DNA of 38,719 nt from Irineochytrium annulatum (GCA_027600665.1 JADGJL010000128.1:1-38719), one strand, 5' to 3'. Shown: positions 20,151 through 32,869, counted from the first letter of the stretch. A program made the numbers and translations. Notes: generated by a model from the letters alone, not told the origin.

Positions 20151-20611
20151 GATGACTGATGGAGATGGATAAATCAATCTTTGACACTCTCCACTCTGAT
20201 CTGATTCACCAAGATGACTCCTAAGTGGGCTTTCTCGTCGGCCACCAATGCTGCAATTCACGCCAAAACGCCTCCGACTGCCATAAACAGATCGTTCATT
20301 TTCACATTCATCCCTCGCACATCTTTCCACACGCGAGATGCCGCCGGCGCTTCTATTGCCACGAGTGGCTCTATCTCGCCATCTGTCTCGGCCAGCGGCG
20401 GCGCCGGCTTCGAAAAGAAAAAGAGAGTCAGTTTAACAAACTATTTCGGTGTGGTAAAAGGGCGGGGAAGAACGGAATGAAAGGATAGCACCAATAGCGG
20501 GCATGTGACGGTATGACGTCGTCAGTTTCACAGATCTGCCGACGGTCTTTGAAAACGTCAGTAAAAAGCAGCGCCCTCGGCCCCTGCGCTCCCGTTATCC
20601 TGACTGTCAGC
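20151..20611. other. Divergent intergenic region HIS7 / carrier, with a doubtful small ORF
   Basis: This 461-bp space holds the promoters of HIS7 and of the carrier gene. A plus-strand ORF (20214-20480, 88 residues) ends in KKKRVSLTNYFGVV, a stretch that looks like a degenerate PCNA-binding box (Arg in place of Gln). Its ATG overlaps the TGACTC element, and its composition is not clearly coding, so I leave it unannotated as a gene. No other structure was seen. Confidence 0.4.
20215..20220. promoter_or_regulatory. TGACTC core, candidate Gcn4/Cpc1 site
   Basis: TGACTC lies 65 bp upstream of the HIS7 start codon, and a near-match TGATTCA lies at about 20202-20208. Gcn4/Cpc1 bZIP factors bind TGACTCA and control histidine genes in other fungi. 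The hexamer alone occurs often by chance, so this is a moderate inference supported by position. Confidence 0.4.
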
Positions 20612-21755
20612 ATGCCGCAGAAGCTCTCGCCGTTTGGGGATGCGCTGTCCGGGGCTGCCGGCGCCGTGTTCGCCAACACCGTGGTTTTCCCTCTCGATGT
20701 GTAGGTGCTGGAGGGGGCGATCGCGACTTTCAATCCTCTTTTACCCGCGTACCTTTCCTGATCCCGCCTATCCCTGAACAGCGTGAAGACCCGCCTCCAA
20801 GTTCAGAACAAGGCGATCGCCCACCTGAACCCGTCGCAGCAGTACAACAATGCGTTCGACGCCATCCTGAAGATCCTTAAGACGGAGGGCTTTGCTGGCC
20901 TCTACGCCGGCATGGGCGCCGGCCTGCTCGGGACCGTCGCGTCTTCGTTCTCGTACTTCTACTTCTATTCGTCCATCCGGACCCGGTATACCTCATCCCT
21001 GGCCAAGGGCAAGGAAATTTCGACTGCTATGGAACTCATCCTTGGCGCCGCCGCCGGCGCCATGTCTCAACTCTTCACCCTCCCCATTGCCGTCGTTACC
21101 ACGCGACAGCAGACTACCGCGACCTCTGAACGGAAAACCTTCATGGAGACTATGCGGGAAATTTTGAAGGATGAGGGGATTTCGGGACTATGGAAGGGTC
21201 TTAAGGCGTCTCTCGTCCTCTGCGTCAACCCTGCGATAACATACGGTGTCTTTGAACGTGTGAAGGCGCTCTTTATCAAAAGGAAGCTTGCGCGTGGGTT
21301 AGAGGGCAAGGTCGGCCCCGGGGAGATTTTCCTGATTGGCGCTTTAAGCAAGACCTTGGCGACCGTTGTCACTGTAAGTTTATGCCTCACAGCCTTTTGA
21401 TCTGATCATCTGGCTGTCTCAGTACCCCTACATTATGGCGAAAGTGAGGATGCAATGGAGACCCCCGAAGAACGTGGCCGGTCTGTCTGAGAAGCAGATC
21501 AATTCGATTAAGTACAGCGGGTCGATAGACGTGCTCAAGAAGGTCTTTGAAAGCGATGGATTGATTGGTTGGTACAAGGTATGATGAACCACATGCAACT
21601 CTTTTCTTTGCTTACAATCAATACAGGGCATGCAAACGCAAATTACGAAAGCCGTGCTGTGCCAAGCCATCTTGTTCGTCGGCAAGGATCAGTTTGCCGC
21701 GTACACCTTAATGCTCTTCGCTTTGCTAGAGAAAAGCAAGGAAGGTGCGAATTAG
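20612..21755 (+). CDS. ANT1: Mitochondrial-carrier family transporter, peroxisomal adenine nucleotide type
   Basis: The peroxisomal member of this family imports ATP for fatty-acid activation. Four exons give 321 residues with three carrier repeats and six membrane helices. Start ATG 20612: MPQKLSPFGDALSGAAGAVF. Repeat signatures: PLDVVKTRLQVQ (completed across intron 20701-20781), LPIAVVTTRQQT and YPYIMAKVRMQWRPPKN (joined across 21374-21422). The first is canonical; the other two deviate in the way typical of the Ant1/PMP34 branch, especially the TTRQQT and the R-P-P after repeat three. Matrix-side EGFAGLYAGMGAGLLG and EGISGLWKGLKASL segments are clear. Subfamily and location are inferred from these motifs; no import signal was checked. 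Confidence 0.8.
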
Positions 21756-21913
21756 TTGTCAGATCCCATATTGTTGTCGCTGGTTTTTATTTTCAGCATC
21801 AAATAAACGTATTCTATTCATCATCACATCTACCGTTGCAAAGATGAAGAGTGTGTCAGTTACGTCGCAAGGCTTGCATTCGATTTTCGTTTTTTGAAGA
21901 GTCAGTGGAGACG

Positions 21914-23482
21914 ATGCTTGCTCTTAAGCGCCTGCCGGTCCAGCTCCGCCGCGGGTATGCCACCGTCAGCACGCCGGTGCAGTACCAAAGGAAGGGCGAC
22001 CAGCCCTTGGTCGCGCCCACCGCCGATAAGACCGTGACCAAGACGTCTTCGGGGGTCGCGATCGCGACGCACGAGGGGAAGGGTCCTGTAAGCACCCTGG
22101 CGTTCGTGCTGTCTGCTGGATCGAGATACGAGTCGCCGGATGCTCCCGGTGTCGCTCACTTTATGAAGAACACTCTCGTTCGGGTAATGACTGGCTAGAA
22201 TGCACCTGTTGGTCTTTGGGTATGGATGCGGAGCTTATTAACCCGTGCATTCATGCTTGCAGACGGTTGCGGGCGACAACATCGTTCGGACGATCCGGGA
22301 TCTTGAGCTTCGGGGCAACTCGCTTTACACTTCGTTGACCCGCGAGCACCTTATTATCGCATCGAGCTTCCTTCGCGACGACCTGTGAGTGCATACCTTG
22401 AATTGCTCTGGCATTCTTGCGAGTCTATTTACGCAGAATGCAATTAGTGTCGACATCGTGCCGCTTCTCGTTCGCCAGGTCTTCAATCCCTCCTTCCAGC
22501 CGTACGAGTTCCTTGATGCCCAGCCGATCGTTCTCTCGGAGTCGGCCGTCGCCCTCGCGGACCCCACCACGGAGGTTCTTGAGAAGCTCCACCAGGTCGC
22601 CTTCCGCACCGGCCTCGGTAACCCGCTTTTCGCAACCGAGGCGTCCGTGAAGACGCTGAAGCGGTCGAATTTGCAGGAGTTCGCCACTGCCAACCTGAGC
22701 GCCAGCCGGATTGCCTTTGTTGGGGACGGCGTCTTACACGAGGACGTGTCGGCCCTTGTGGAGGAGTCTCTCCAGCGCCTCTCTATTCCCTCCTCCGCCT
22801 CCTCGACCGCGTCCGCCTCCCAGTACTTTGGGGGAGAGGCCCGGATTGAGGGCGGGGCGAAGTCCACGGCCCACTACGCCGTCGCCTTCAAGTCGGTCCC
22901 GTTCACGTCTCCCGACTACGCCGCCTCGCTCGTCCTCCGCGCCGTACTCGACGGATCTCAGAGGCTGAAGTGGGGATCACCGTCCGGCGCGACCGCGCTT
23001 TTGTCGAAGGCCGCGTCGCCGCGCACCGACGTGACGTCGTTCGGCGCCTCGTACTCTGACGCTGGCGTTGTCGGGTTTTACGTGAAGGGGGCCACGGACG
23101 ACGTGAAGAGCGTGGCGCAGAAGTCGATTGAGGCGTTCAAGAGCGTGGCGTCGGGCGTGTCGGACTCGGCCTTGACTCGGGCGAAGAAGTCGGCGATTGT
23201 CGACATCGAGGCCTCGTCGTTCTCGACTCGTGACGCGCTTGTGCAGGAGATTGGGAGACAGGTGCTGACGAAGGGATCCTACTCAAACATCTCGGACGTT
23301 GCCGCTGCTATCAATAAGGTCACTGCTGACGATGTTGCGAAGGTATGTATTTTGCTTTCATTTAGTTGATGCAGATACTAAGTCCTTTACAGGTGGCAAA
23401 GGCTGCTCTTTCCTCAAAAGCGAGTGTGGTCGCCCGTGGAAACTTGCTCAAGCTGCCGTACCTCGATGACCTTAAGTTCTAA
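21914..23482 (+). CDS. QCR2: Ubiquinol-cytochrome c reductase core subunit 2
   Basis: Qcr2 is a matrix-facing core subunit of respiratory complex III, in the M16 peptidase fold but inactive. Four exons give about 455 residues. The ATG at 21914 begins a mitochondrial presequence, MLALKRLPVQLRRGYATVST. N-terminal domain: VSTLAFVLSAGSRYESPDAP, GVAHFMKNTLVRTVAGDN; the peptidase metal motif HxxEH is replaced by HFMKN, as in core 2. Then LRGNSLYTSLTREHLIIA and, using acceptor CAATTAG at 22447, FLRDDLVDIVPLLVRQVFNP. C-terminal domain: HYAVAFKSVPFTSPDYAAS, DVTSFGASYSDAGVVGFYV, ending GNLLKLPYLDDLKF. The splice at 22385-22447 was chosen because the nearer CAG acceptor breaks the frame. Confidence 0.92.
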
Positions 23483-23641
23483 ATCCACTTTCAATAAACT
23501 CTTTGTATACGCGAATTCCTTAAAAGTAAAGGGACGAAGTCAGCTTGGCGGTCAGGGTAATGCCCCGATCAGCATGCCAGCAGGAGATGATTGTGGCGAG
23601 CTTGTAAATCTTCGTTTACAGTGCGGCCGCCAGTTTTGACG

Positions 23642-25623
23642 ATGGCCCTCATGGCGGACTCAATGGCCCGGCTGCACCAGGCCACTAACCCAATGTCGAA
23701 ACTCATCTATCCATCTCAGCAGCGGGATTCGGAGCCGCCCATGGTCTGCTTGATATCACTTTGTAAATGGGAGAAGCTGATTTATGGACCGGTGCAGGCT
23801 TCTAAACAGAGGAGTCGGGTTCCTCAGCACCAGAAGTCAGACTACCTCATTACGAACCGGAGGAGGGAGGAGGAGATCCGCAGCAAGATGTTGGACCGGA
23901 CGAACTACTACTCGGCAACGGCGATGAAGTCGACGTTTGAGGAGACTTCTACCAACGCGATCCGCAGGAACCATCTGTCGCGGAGAGTTGAGGAGCTCAA
24001 GGCCGAGGGGAACATCATGCTCGACGCTAGAAGAGACAGGTACATTTGCCGACTTCCTAGTTGCTTGAGGCCTAAACTTTGGCTGACATGGTGATGTGTG
24101 TCTGCAGGCTGAAAGAGTTGTTGGCCGATGATGACCACCGATACGCGGAGGAGCTCTTGCGTCAGGAGGAGACGCAGGGATCACGGCTGGAGCAGATGAA
24201 AGCTCGCATGCAGGAGCTTCGGTCGAAGCGGGAGGAGGAGCGCAAGCAGGTCGTCCATGAGAAACTTCATCAGCGTTGGAGGGCCGAATGTGACGAGCTG
24301 CGGCACATTGAATCGAAGGTGCTCGAGAAGGAGGTGGCCCTCAAGCGTGGGGATCAGCTCCTTGAGCGGGAGGAACAGAGGGCGATCGAGCTCGAGGGTA
24401 CAGATCTATTCATGGGCTGCCCGGATCTTACAGTATTGCAGACAAAAGATTTTACGACGATTTGTGGGAGAAGGACCGACTTCGGAAGATCGCGCATGAG
24501 GAGGGTGAGAAGGCGCGGCAGAAGGATATGAACTTCCAGACGACGGCTGTTTTGGAGGCCCAAATGGAGCTTTTGAAGAGCCAGGCTCTGCAGGAGGAGA
24601 AGTTGAAGCAGGAGGAGGCGGCGTTGATGGTTTGTCTCCTCTGTTTTGCCACATTTGTATCATTCCTTGATCGTAATGCTGTGATGTTTACAGCGCCAAG
24701 AAATGAAAACGCGTGAGATCGAGGACGAGCGAAAGCGCCAACGGAAGCTCGCGGAGCAAAGGATCATCCGCGCGGAGCTCGATAAGTTCAACAAGATGAA
24801 GGTGGAGGCTCGAGCGAGGGAGATCCGGGAGTCACTTGAGCTCGACCTCAAGATCGTCAACGAATTTTTTAAAATGGACGCGTCCGACGCGGAGAGTAAG
24901 TCGAGGAAGCGCGCCGAGCAGAGGAGGGACATGCAGCTGTATCGCGAGCATCTTATGGAGCAGCAGAAGATTGAGAAGGAGAGGGAGAAGGAGATCGAGA
25001 AGATGCAAAAGGATGAGAGCGATAAGGTTTGCAGCGCGGTTGTAGATAAAAAAAGTAGCTCTCATACATTTTTTTAGCTGTGGCGGATACGGGCGGAGAA
25101 ATGGCAAAAGGAGCAGCGGGCAAGGGATCAACTCATGCGTGAGGTCATTTCCGGACGGCGCGAGCAGTTGCAACAATCTCGTGAGTGCATCTTTCATAGA
25201 CCTCCGTGTGACACTCTTGGCAGTCGACGCAAATCGGCACCGAATTGAGGAGACGCGCAGGGAGCGCGAATATGTCCTTCAGCAACTCGAGGCCGCTCGC
25301 CGCGTTGAGGCGGCCGATAAGATCCATAAGGATCTCATCGCGCAGGGGTTCAAGGATGCTCTTTTGGCGCAGATGGAGGCTGCCGAGGACAGGAAAAGGG
25401 ATGAGAGGAGGAGGATTGAGGCTGAGGGATACGCCGAGAAGGTATGGTGCGGTATAAGTTAAAAAATATTAATGTGCTCCAGATTGCGGATCAGCGATAC
25501 AGGGAGCTATTGGAGGCGGAGACAAAGAGGGCGCTAATCAGCAGTGGGATTAACCGGGTGAAGCCGCAGGTTGACGGAGTTTCGAAGCCCGTTGCCCACC
25601 ATTTCTTGTTGGGGAGGGAATAA
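23642..25623 (+). CDS. CFAP53: CFAP53 (CCDC11)-like flagellar coiled-coil protein
   Basis: CFAP53 is a microtubule inner protein of cilia and flagella. Eight exons give roughly 530 residues, almost all charged coiled coil rich in Glu, Arg and Lys. Matches to the family: DYLITNRRREEEIRSKMLD, RLKELLADDDHRYAEELL, VVHEKLHQRWRAECDELR, FYDDLWEKDRLRKIAHEEG, LWRIRAEKWQKEQRARDQL, ADKIHKDLIAQGFKDALLAQ and the end RVKPQVDGVSKPVAHHFL. The first intron (23744-23797) is 54 nt, contains no in-frame stop, and can be kept or removed without changing frame; removal fits the family better. Start is ATG 23642 (MALMADSMARLH). Together with IFT25 it shows that the organism makes a flagellum. Confidence 0.88.
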
Positions 25624-25942
25624 ATAGGGAGCTTGTTGCTTTTATTTATTAGACTTACACTTACAGTAATAAACCGCGTAAACCTCTTCTAATTTTCTCT
25701 TACAAGTTTAGTTGATTTGACCGATTTTGACAACGACGCCCTTCACCACTGGAACTTAAGCAAGTCTCGCCATAATACAGTGACAATGAAGAAGATGTCC
25801 CCGACACGGTCGCCATTCCCGAGCCTTCGGCGCTTCTCGACCAATCCACTCGCACAGGTTGATGATTGGGCTTCCAGCAACCGCCCGCCTGTCGCCAACC
25901 TACGCGCCGACAAGCATCCAACGCGTACGGCCGTGACGAGGA
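25624..25942. other. Intergenic region before ankyrin gene
   Basis: This 319-bp gap is AT-rich at its left end and GC-rich at its right. Two frames stay open over 25786-25930. One can be spliced in frame onto the ankyrin gene by a GTTGAT...GACGAG intron, but it has no ATG, so I treat it as 5' UTR or promoter rather than coding. Confidence 0.4.
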
Positions 25943-28333
25943 ATGTCGACCGCCATGGAATCCGCGCCGCCCAACTTCATAGCATTCACGATATTCGCCG
26001 GCGCAATCGGCTTCGTCATTGGCTGTATGAGCGTATGCCGGAGCCTCATCCAGATCAGTGAGGCCGAAGAGTCGATTCGTGGCGCGCGTGAACCCGGCAC
26101 GACGGGAAACGCGCATGCGGGCGCGATAGAGTCGGTGGACGCGTCGGGCGGTGTGGTCGATGACGACGACTGGATGGACGATGCAGCGGACCTGGATGAT
26201 CAGCAAGCGGATGTTGGTGACGCGAACGGAGACCCTCCGATGCCAGCGCCTTTCATTCGCCACGACTCGACGCAATCTTATGACCACGAAATGAACGCGC
26301 TCCACTATTTCTCGATCACGCAGCGGCCCGTCGAGGATGTACGCGCGATACTGGAGGAGAGGGACGTATCCAAGGTGGACATTGACGCAAAGGTCCGATT
26401 CCTGGAGCTATCGGCGCTGCATTTCGCTTGCATGAACGGTGTCGCGAGTATTGCGGACGAGCTCATTCAAAACGGTGCCATGATCGACGCGAGGGACTCT
26501 CTTGGGAAAACGCCGCTTAGGTGGGGCAAACCCCTACGCGTCAGTCGTTGCTGAAATCGCGTTAGGCATGCAGTATCTTTCCAGCGACTTGAGGTTATTG
26601 AATTATTGCTCAAGAACGAGGCCAAGGATTTGCCAGACAAAGAAGGATGTTCCGCACTGAGGTGGGAGTGGAATGAAGCTAAGGCCTCTGACTTATTTGG
26701 ACGCTCAGATACGCCTTGTTTAAAGGCGCGGAAGATGTGGTGGAACTGTACTTGAGGTGGCACCCGCAAGCGGCTAACGAGCCGCTGGAGTCATCACCCG
26801 ATATCCCGAAGGACCCCGCAAACGCGTCGGACCCCAGTCTACTACCTCTCCACGTAGCCGCCAGCTTTGAGAAGCTTCAATTGGTCCGCATCCTCCTGCG
26901 AGCGGGGGCATATATGAACGGGAGGGACTCGCAGGGGCGGACACCTCTTATGTATGCGGCAACAAAGGGGAGGAACGAGATGATGGAGGCGTTGATGTCC
27001 GAGGGCCTTCTGATGGATGACACCGAGGGGCCGCTGGAGTCGGATTCGGTGTTGACACTGTTAGAGGACGCTGCTGCGGACGACACCCCTATCGAGGAAA
27101 CGGTATCTGCTGAAGCCGTGCCGGGAGCCGAAGGCAAACCGTTCGCGCGGTTCGAGAACGAGGCGCTGACGAAACTTGTTCATCCGCCTTTCGGTCGCGT
27201 CAAGATCCAGCCGGCGGATCCAAATTTAAGGGACGAGCACGGATGGTCGGCACTGCACTATGCGGCGGCGGCCACGAAGGGTTCGGCAAGTCTGAGCATA
27301 CGGGTGCTCGTCGATAATGGCGCGGAAGTGGACCCAAAGGAGCACAGGTACAAGCTGACGCCACTGCATATGGCTGCCAAGGCCGGCAGCATTGAGTCGG
27401 TAATGGAGCTGCTGAAGGCTGGGGCGGACGCGAAGGCGCTGACGAGCGACTATAGGTGAGATCAGCTCTTTGATTGTATTGCTCAACCCGCCCTCTAGAA
27501 CGGCGATCCACTTCGCGGCCTACGGCGGCCACCTGCCCTGCATCAGTGCCCTCCTCGATCACGATCCGACCGTGATCGACGGCGGGCCCGTCTCCGCCGA
27601 GTCTCGCTCAACCGTCACGCCGCTGCATCTCGCCCTCCGAGGGTCCGGCGGCGCGATAGAAGAGGTAATAACGCTCCTCGTTTGCCGCGGCGCGGACGTC
27701 TCCCGCGAGATCGTCGTGGAAGTGGATGACGGGTCCAAGCCGGACGAGAATTGGATGACATGGCTCGGCGCCTTCTCAGGCACCAGGGGGTCGGACAAAG
27801 CCGGAGCCGGGCAAGGAGGCGTCATGAAGCTGTCACCCGTGTGCTTCGCCATGGCGACTGGTCAGAACGACGTGGCGATGAGGCTCATGGAGGGAAAGCG
27901 ATGGGTGAGAATAGGGGTGGCACAGTTTGTGTTATGCCTGTCGGTCGCGCTGGGCGGGGGACGGTTTGATATATCGCGCAAGTTGTTGAGGACGCCGGTC
28001 GGAATTGCGTTTGTGTGCATCCTCGTGATCGGTGCCCTGTCATGGCTTTGTGTGATGACAACACCGCGAGTTACGAAGGCTTTGGTGAGGGAGGCGTTCG
28101 ACATTTGCGGCGGGAACCTCTCAAGTGCGTTTTCTAAATTATTACATTATTATTGTGAGGTTAACACGCCCCTAGATTGCTCACTCGGATGCCAACAATA
28201 TCTCTTCAGCAAGCAATGCTGCGTAATGAGGTCAGTGGCACCAAAGAGTCGATTCCGCTCCCTGGCCCAGATGAGATCAGCAAACACGTCGACATGTTGG
28301 ACAGGGAAATATTGGGAATGGAAGAAGATGTAG
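25943..28333 (+). CDS. Membrane-anchored ankyrin-repeat protein, function unknown
   Basis: The ATG at 25943 is followed by a strong N-terminal membrane helix (FIAFTIFAGAIGFVIGCMSV). An acidic linker leads into at least seven ankyrin-type repeats, for example LSALHFACMNGVASIADELI, LEVIELLLKNEAKDLPDKEG, LLPLHVAASFEKLQLVRILL, RTPLMYAATKGRNEMMEALM, WSALHYAAAATKG, LTPLHMAAKAGSIESVMELL and RTAIHFAAYGGHLPCISALL. Two more hydrophobic segments lie near the C-terminus (GVAQFVLCLSVALGG and VGIAFVCILVIGALSWLCVM). Three introns (near 26516, 26662 and 27456) restore repeat text. The final exon is uncertain: reading through keeps frame to 28333, but a GTGAGG donor near 28085 joined to TTCAG at about 28210 gives a more natural acidic tail ending GMEEDVV. 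No specific family recognised. Confidence 0.7.
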
Positions 28334-28370
28334 TGTAAATGAAGATCTTTTATTGGAACATATAAAACGA

Positions 28371-30812
28371 TCACAATTTTTGTCCGTCGGTCCACACGGC
28401 ACCGAGCGCATTAGTGATGAACGTGTACTTGTCGGCTGCCTCCTCAATAATCTGCTGAGTGCTTTTTCCTGCGCCGTGGCCAGATTTTGTGTCAACTCGG
28501 ATCAGCAAGGGGTTCGGGTTCTCGGCTAAGGCAGGTAAGAAGTTACAAAGGGTCACGAGGCAAGCATAAACACTAGTTTACCGGCTTCATGCTGAAGAGT
28601 TGCGATGTACTTAATCGAGTGAAGAGGTGATACACGGTCGTCGTGATCAGAGGTTGTAATCAAAACATGAGGGTACACGACATCCTTGCGGATGCTTAAA
28701 TAGTTTAGTCGAAGGCGAACAGTATACTTTTAACGTACTTGTGAAGCGGTGAAATCTTGATAATGTAATCAAAATCGGCCGCGACATCGGGGTTTCTAAA
28801 CCAAATTAAGTACAATAGCAAAAACCGTGCGTACTCACCCGAAGTCGGACACCCAAGCGCTCCCAATGGTGAACTTATGGAACCGCAGCAAATCCATAAC
28901 GCCAACGTCCGCAACCCCACATCCATACAGCTCCGGCGCCTGGTTCAAGCACGCCCCTACAAGCAAACCACCGTTCGACCCGCCATTAATAGCGAGCTTC
29001 TTCGGCTTGGTATACTTGTTGTCGATGAGCCACCGCGCCGCGCACTGGAAGTCGGTGAAGCAGTTCTGCTTTTTTTCGAGCCTCCCCCCGTTGTACCAGT
29101 CCTCGCCGTACTCGCCGCCCCCTCGGATGTTGGCAACGCAGACGACGCCGTTGAATTTTTCGATGAAGGTCAGCCAGTTGATGCTGAAGGTCGGTGTGAC
29201 GCTACAAATACGAAATGAGACGACGTCAAACGGCCTGGATCATACCTAATGTTGAAGCCGCCATACGCATACAGCAAAGTCGGGTTCTCTCCGTCCAGCT
29301 TCAGCCCCTTCTTGTGCGTGATGTACATGGGGATCTTGGTCCCATCCTTGCTCGCATAAAACACCTGCTTGGTCTCGAACAGGTCCGAGTTGTAGTTAGC
29401 CACCTTTGTCTCCCGGAACGTCGACTGCTCCCTCTTCTCAAAGTCGAAGCGGTGGATCACACCGGGCGACGTGAAGGACGAGAAGGAGAAGAACAGCTCC
29501 TTGTCGTCCTTCTCGCCCGTCATGGACTTAACAATGGAACCAGTTGGCAGGTCGATCTTGATGTCCGCGGGCTTGCCGGACAACTGATATACCTTGATGA
29601 CGTGCTTCACGTCCTGGAGGTAGACGAGCACGAGCTTGTCGTTGTCCACAACGTTCATCGACGTCAGCACCGCGTCGGACTGGGGGATGACCTCCACGAA
29701 ACCCTTGTCGCGGTTGGTGAGGTCGAACTTCACGATGCGCCGCCTGGGGGCGTCGAGCGTCGTCGATAGATAGAAAATTGGCCCCTCGTTCGTGACGTAC
29801 GAGAACTCGGCCTTCCAATCGGGGACAATCTTGACGAAATCGAACCTTCCCGTTAGGCCGTTGGCGTCAGATCCCTTCTCCAGGTCGGCAATGTAGATCA
29901 AGTTCTTCGGGTCGCAGGATTCGCTGATGGTCAGGATCAGGTATTTGCCGTCGTCCGAGACGCTCGACCCGAAAATATAATCGGGGTGCTCTGTTTATCG
30001 AATTTAACCTTGGGCATTGAACGATCATATGTACCTGGGTCTTTGTACACGACGAAATCCGCGCTCTGTGGGGTCCCGATCTTGTGATACATAACCGACA
30101 TGTTCTTCGACGAGTCCGTCTCTGTTCCGGCCTTGTCGGACTCAACGGTCGACGGGTACTTGGAGTAAAAGAAACCCCTGTCATCAAAAGTCCAGGTAAT
30201 GCCGGTAAATTTGGCCCACTCCAACGGCTTGTCCTCCAAATCCTTGCTGTCATCCACCTTCTTCGCGTGGATGCTGACCCAATCACTCCCGCTCTTCGAC
30301 AGCCCATACGCAAACATCTTGCCGCTGTGGGAGAAGCCGTACGTGTTGAGGGACACGGTGCCATCGTCCGACAGCTTGTTTGGGTCCAAGAATGTCTGCG
30401 GCTCGGACTTCAGGGAGTTCATGCGGTACAGAACGGATTGGGCTTGCAAACTGGCAGATTGTTAAAGATACTATCGTGACACAAAGTCACAAACCCGCTG
30501 TTGTGGAAATAGTAGTAGCTGCTCCCCTTCCTAAACGGGCATCCAAAGCGCTCGTAATTGTACATTGTAGTAAGGCGGTCACGCAGCGCATCTCGGTACG
30601 CAATTTTGCCAATGTGGCCGAAGAACAGCTTGTTCTCTGCCTCGACAAAGTTCTTGGTATATAACAGGTAAGTCAGGTGTCATCAAGAAAGATTATACTT
30701 TTGTCTCCTCCGCATCGGGGTCTTCCAAGTGACGATACGGGTCCGCGATCTGGCGGTTGTGGAGGGTCTCGATGACGGTGCCGCGTCGGACGGCGGGGTA
30801 AGTCAGCTTCAT
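28371..30812 (-). CDS. Prolyl oligopeptidase (S9A serine peptidase)
   Basis: This cytosolic enzyme cleaves short peptides after proline. About nine exons give roughly 700 residues, the normal length. The start ATG at 30812 opens [20 protein letters not shown] and continues [19 protein letters not shown] beta-propeller fills the first half ([29 protein letters not shown]). The alpha/beta hydrolase domain begins KVFYAS-type text and [10 protein letters not shown], then [20 protein letters not shown] and the nucleophile Ser in [19 protein letters not shown]. The Asp is in [15 protein letters not shown] and the His in [13 protein letters not shown]. Introns near 28565, 28710, 28820, 29225, 29990, 30480 and 30680 are all needed. 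It is tail-to-tail with the ankyrin gene (37 bp) and head-to-head with DPH4 (102 bp). Confidence 0.95.
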
Positions 30813-30914
30813 CGCGTGGGGTCACTGGAGGGTACGCGGCCTAATGTCGGGATGGATGAAATTGGATTCAAGCAGTCTTTCAAGCCTCACAGGTGACAGG
30901 ATCTATGAAACTTC
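30813..30914. promoter_or_regulatory. 102-bp shared divergent promoter (prolyl oligopeptidase / DPH4)
   Basis: The start codons are 102 bp apart on opposite strands. No TATA box or clear motif was seen. Shared regulation is inferred from spacing only. Confidence 0.45.
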
Positions 30915-31438
30915 ATGAACTACTATGAAATCATCGGAGTAACGACCGACGCTTCGCCTGAGGATATAAAGAAGGCCTACCAGTCGCTGATATTGCAGGT
31001 TTATTTGCAAAGCGGGTGCTCAGCAAGCTTATTCCTTGGCAGCTGCATCCCGACAAGGCTGGTCAGTCGGCGACGCAGCCGAGCCCCGTTGATTCTGAGC
31101 GCCTCCACGCTGTCTTAAAGGCATGGGAAGTCCTCAAAACTGCCGCCTCACGCCTCGCGTATGACGCGGAACTGGCAGGTTTGTCCACCCAACACTGCCG
31201 TCCCCATCTGATCGCTTCACACCTCAAAGCTTCTTCCGCTGGCGATCATGGCATCATAAACGCCGAGGTCGATCTCGACGACATGACCTACGACGAGATC
31301 TCAGCATCATATCGCCATGCATGCAGATGCGGCGGAGCTTACACCGTCACCGAGGACGATCTGGCGCAGGGCATCGATATCGTCGCATGCGATCACTGCT
31401 CTCTAAAAATCCGCGTTCTTTATGCAGTAGAGGGCTAG
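30915..31438 (+). CDS. DPH4: DPH4 / DNAJC24: J-domain and CSL zinc-finger protein
   Basis: Dph4 (DNAJC24) is a cochaperone in the first step of diphthamide synthesis on elongation factor 2, handling iron for the Dph1-Dph2 radical enzyme. Two exons give about 159 residues. The J domain begins MNYYEIIGVTTDASPEDIKK; an intron with acceptor TTGGCAG joins LILQ to LHPDKAGQ, restoring the HPD motif. The C-terminal CSL zinc finger has EVDLDDMTYDEISASYRHAC, then R-C-G-G-A-Y, and CDHCSLKIRVLY, giving the four Cys ligands (C-x-C ... C-x2-C). The architecture is diagnostic. Confidence 0.95.
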
Positions 31439-31497
31439 CTTCTGTGACGGTTCCCTGACACTCCCACTCCCTTAACAATCGTTTGTAACACAAAGCA

Positions 31498-31504
31498 TAT
31501 AAAG
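31498..31504 (+). promoter_or_regulatory. TATA-like element upstream of PKA catalytic gene
   Basis: TATAAAG lies about 43 bp upstream of the ATG at 31547, in the 108-bp gap after DPH4. The position would require a very short leader, so this is only a candidate. Confidence 0.3.
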
Positions 31505-31546
31505 ACCACTCGTTGCACATTCAAGGTCGTTGCCCGTTGCCAGCGG

Positions 31547-32869
<1,323 letters not shown>

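Noticed and set aside
20214..20480. 88-residue plus-strand ORF with a PCNA-box-like end
   Set aside because: It lies in the HIS7/carrier promoter region, its ATG overlaps a TGACTC motif, the box lacks the key Gln, and nothing else supports coding.
22325..22867. 180-residue minus-strand ORF
   Set aside because: It is antisense to QCR2, whose frame is supported by family motifs.
27200..27562. 120-residue minus-strand ORF
   Set aside because: It is antisense to ankyrin repeats and has no recognisable motif.
29215..29769. 184-residue plus-strand ORF
   Set aside because: It is exactly antisense to a well-conserved prolyl oligopeptidase exon and shows the Leu/Val/Asp-rich composition typical of an antisense shadow.
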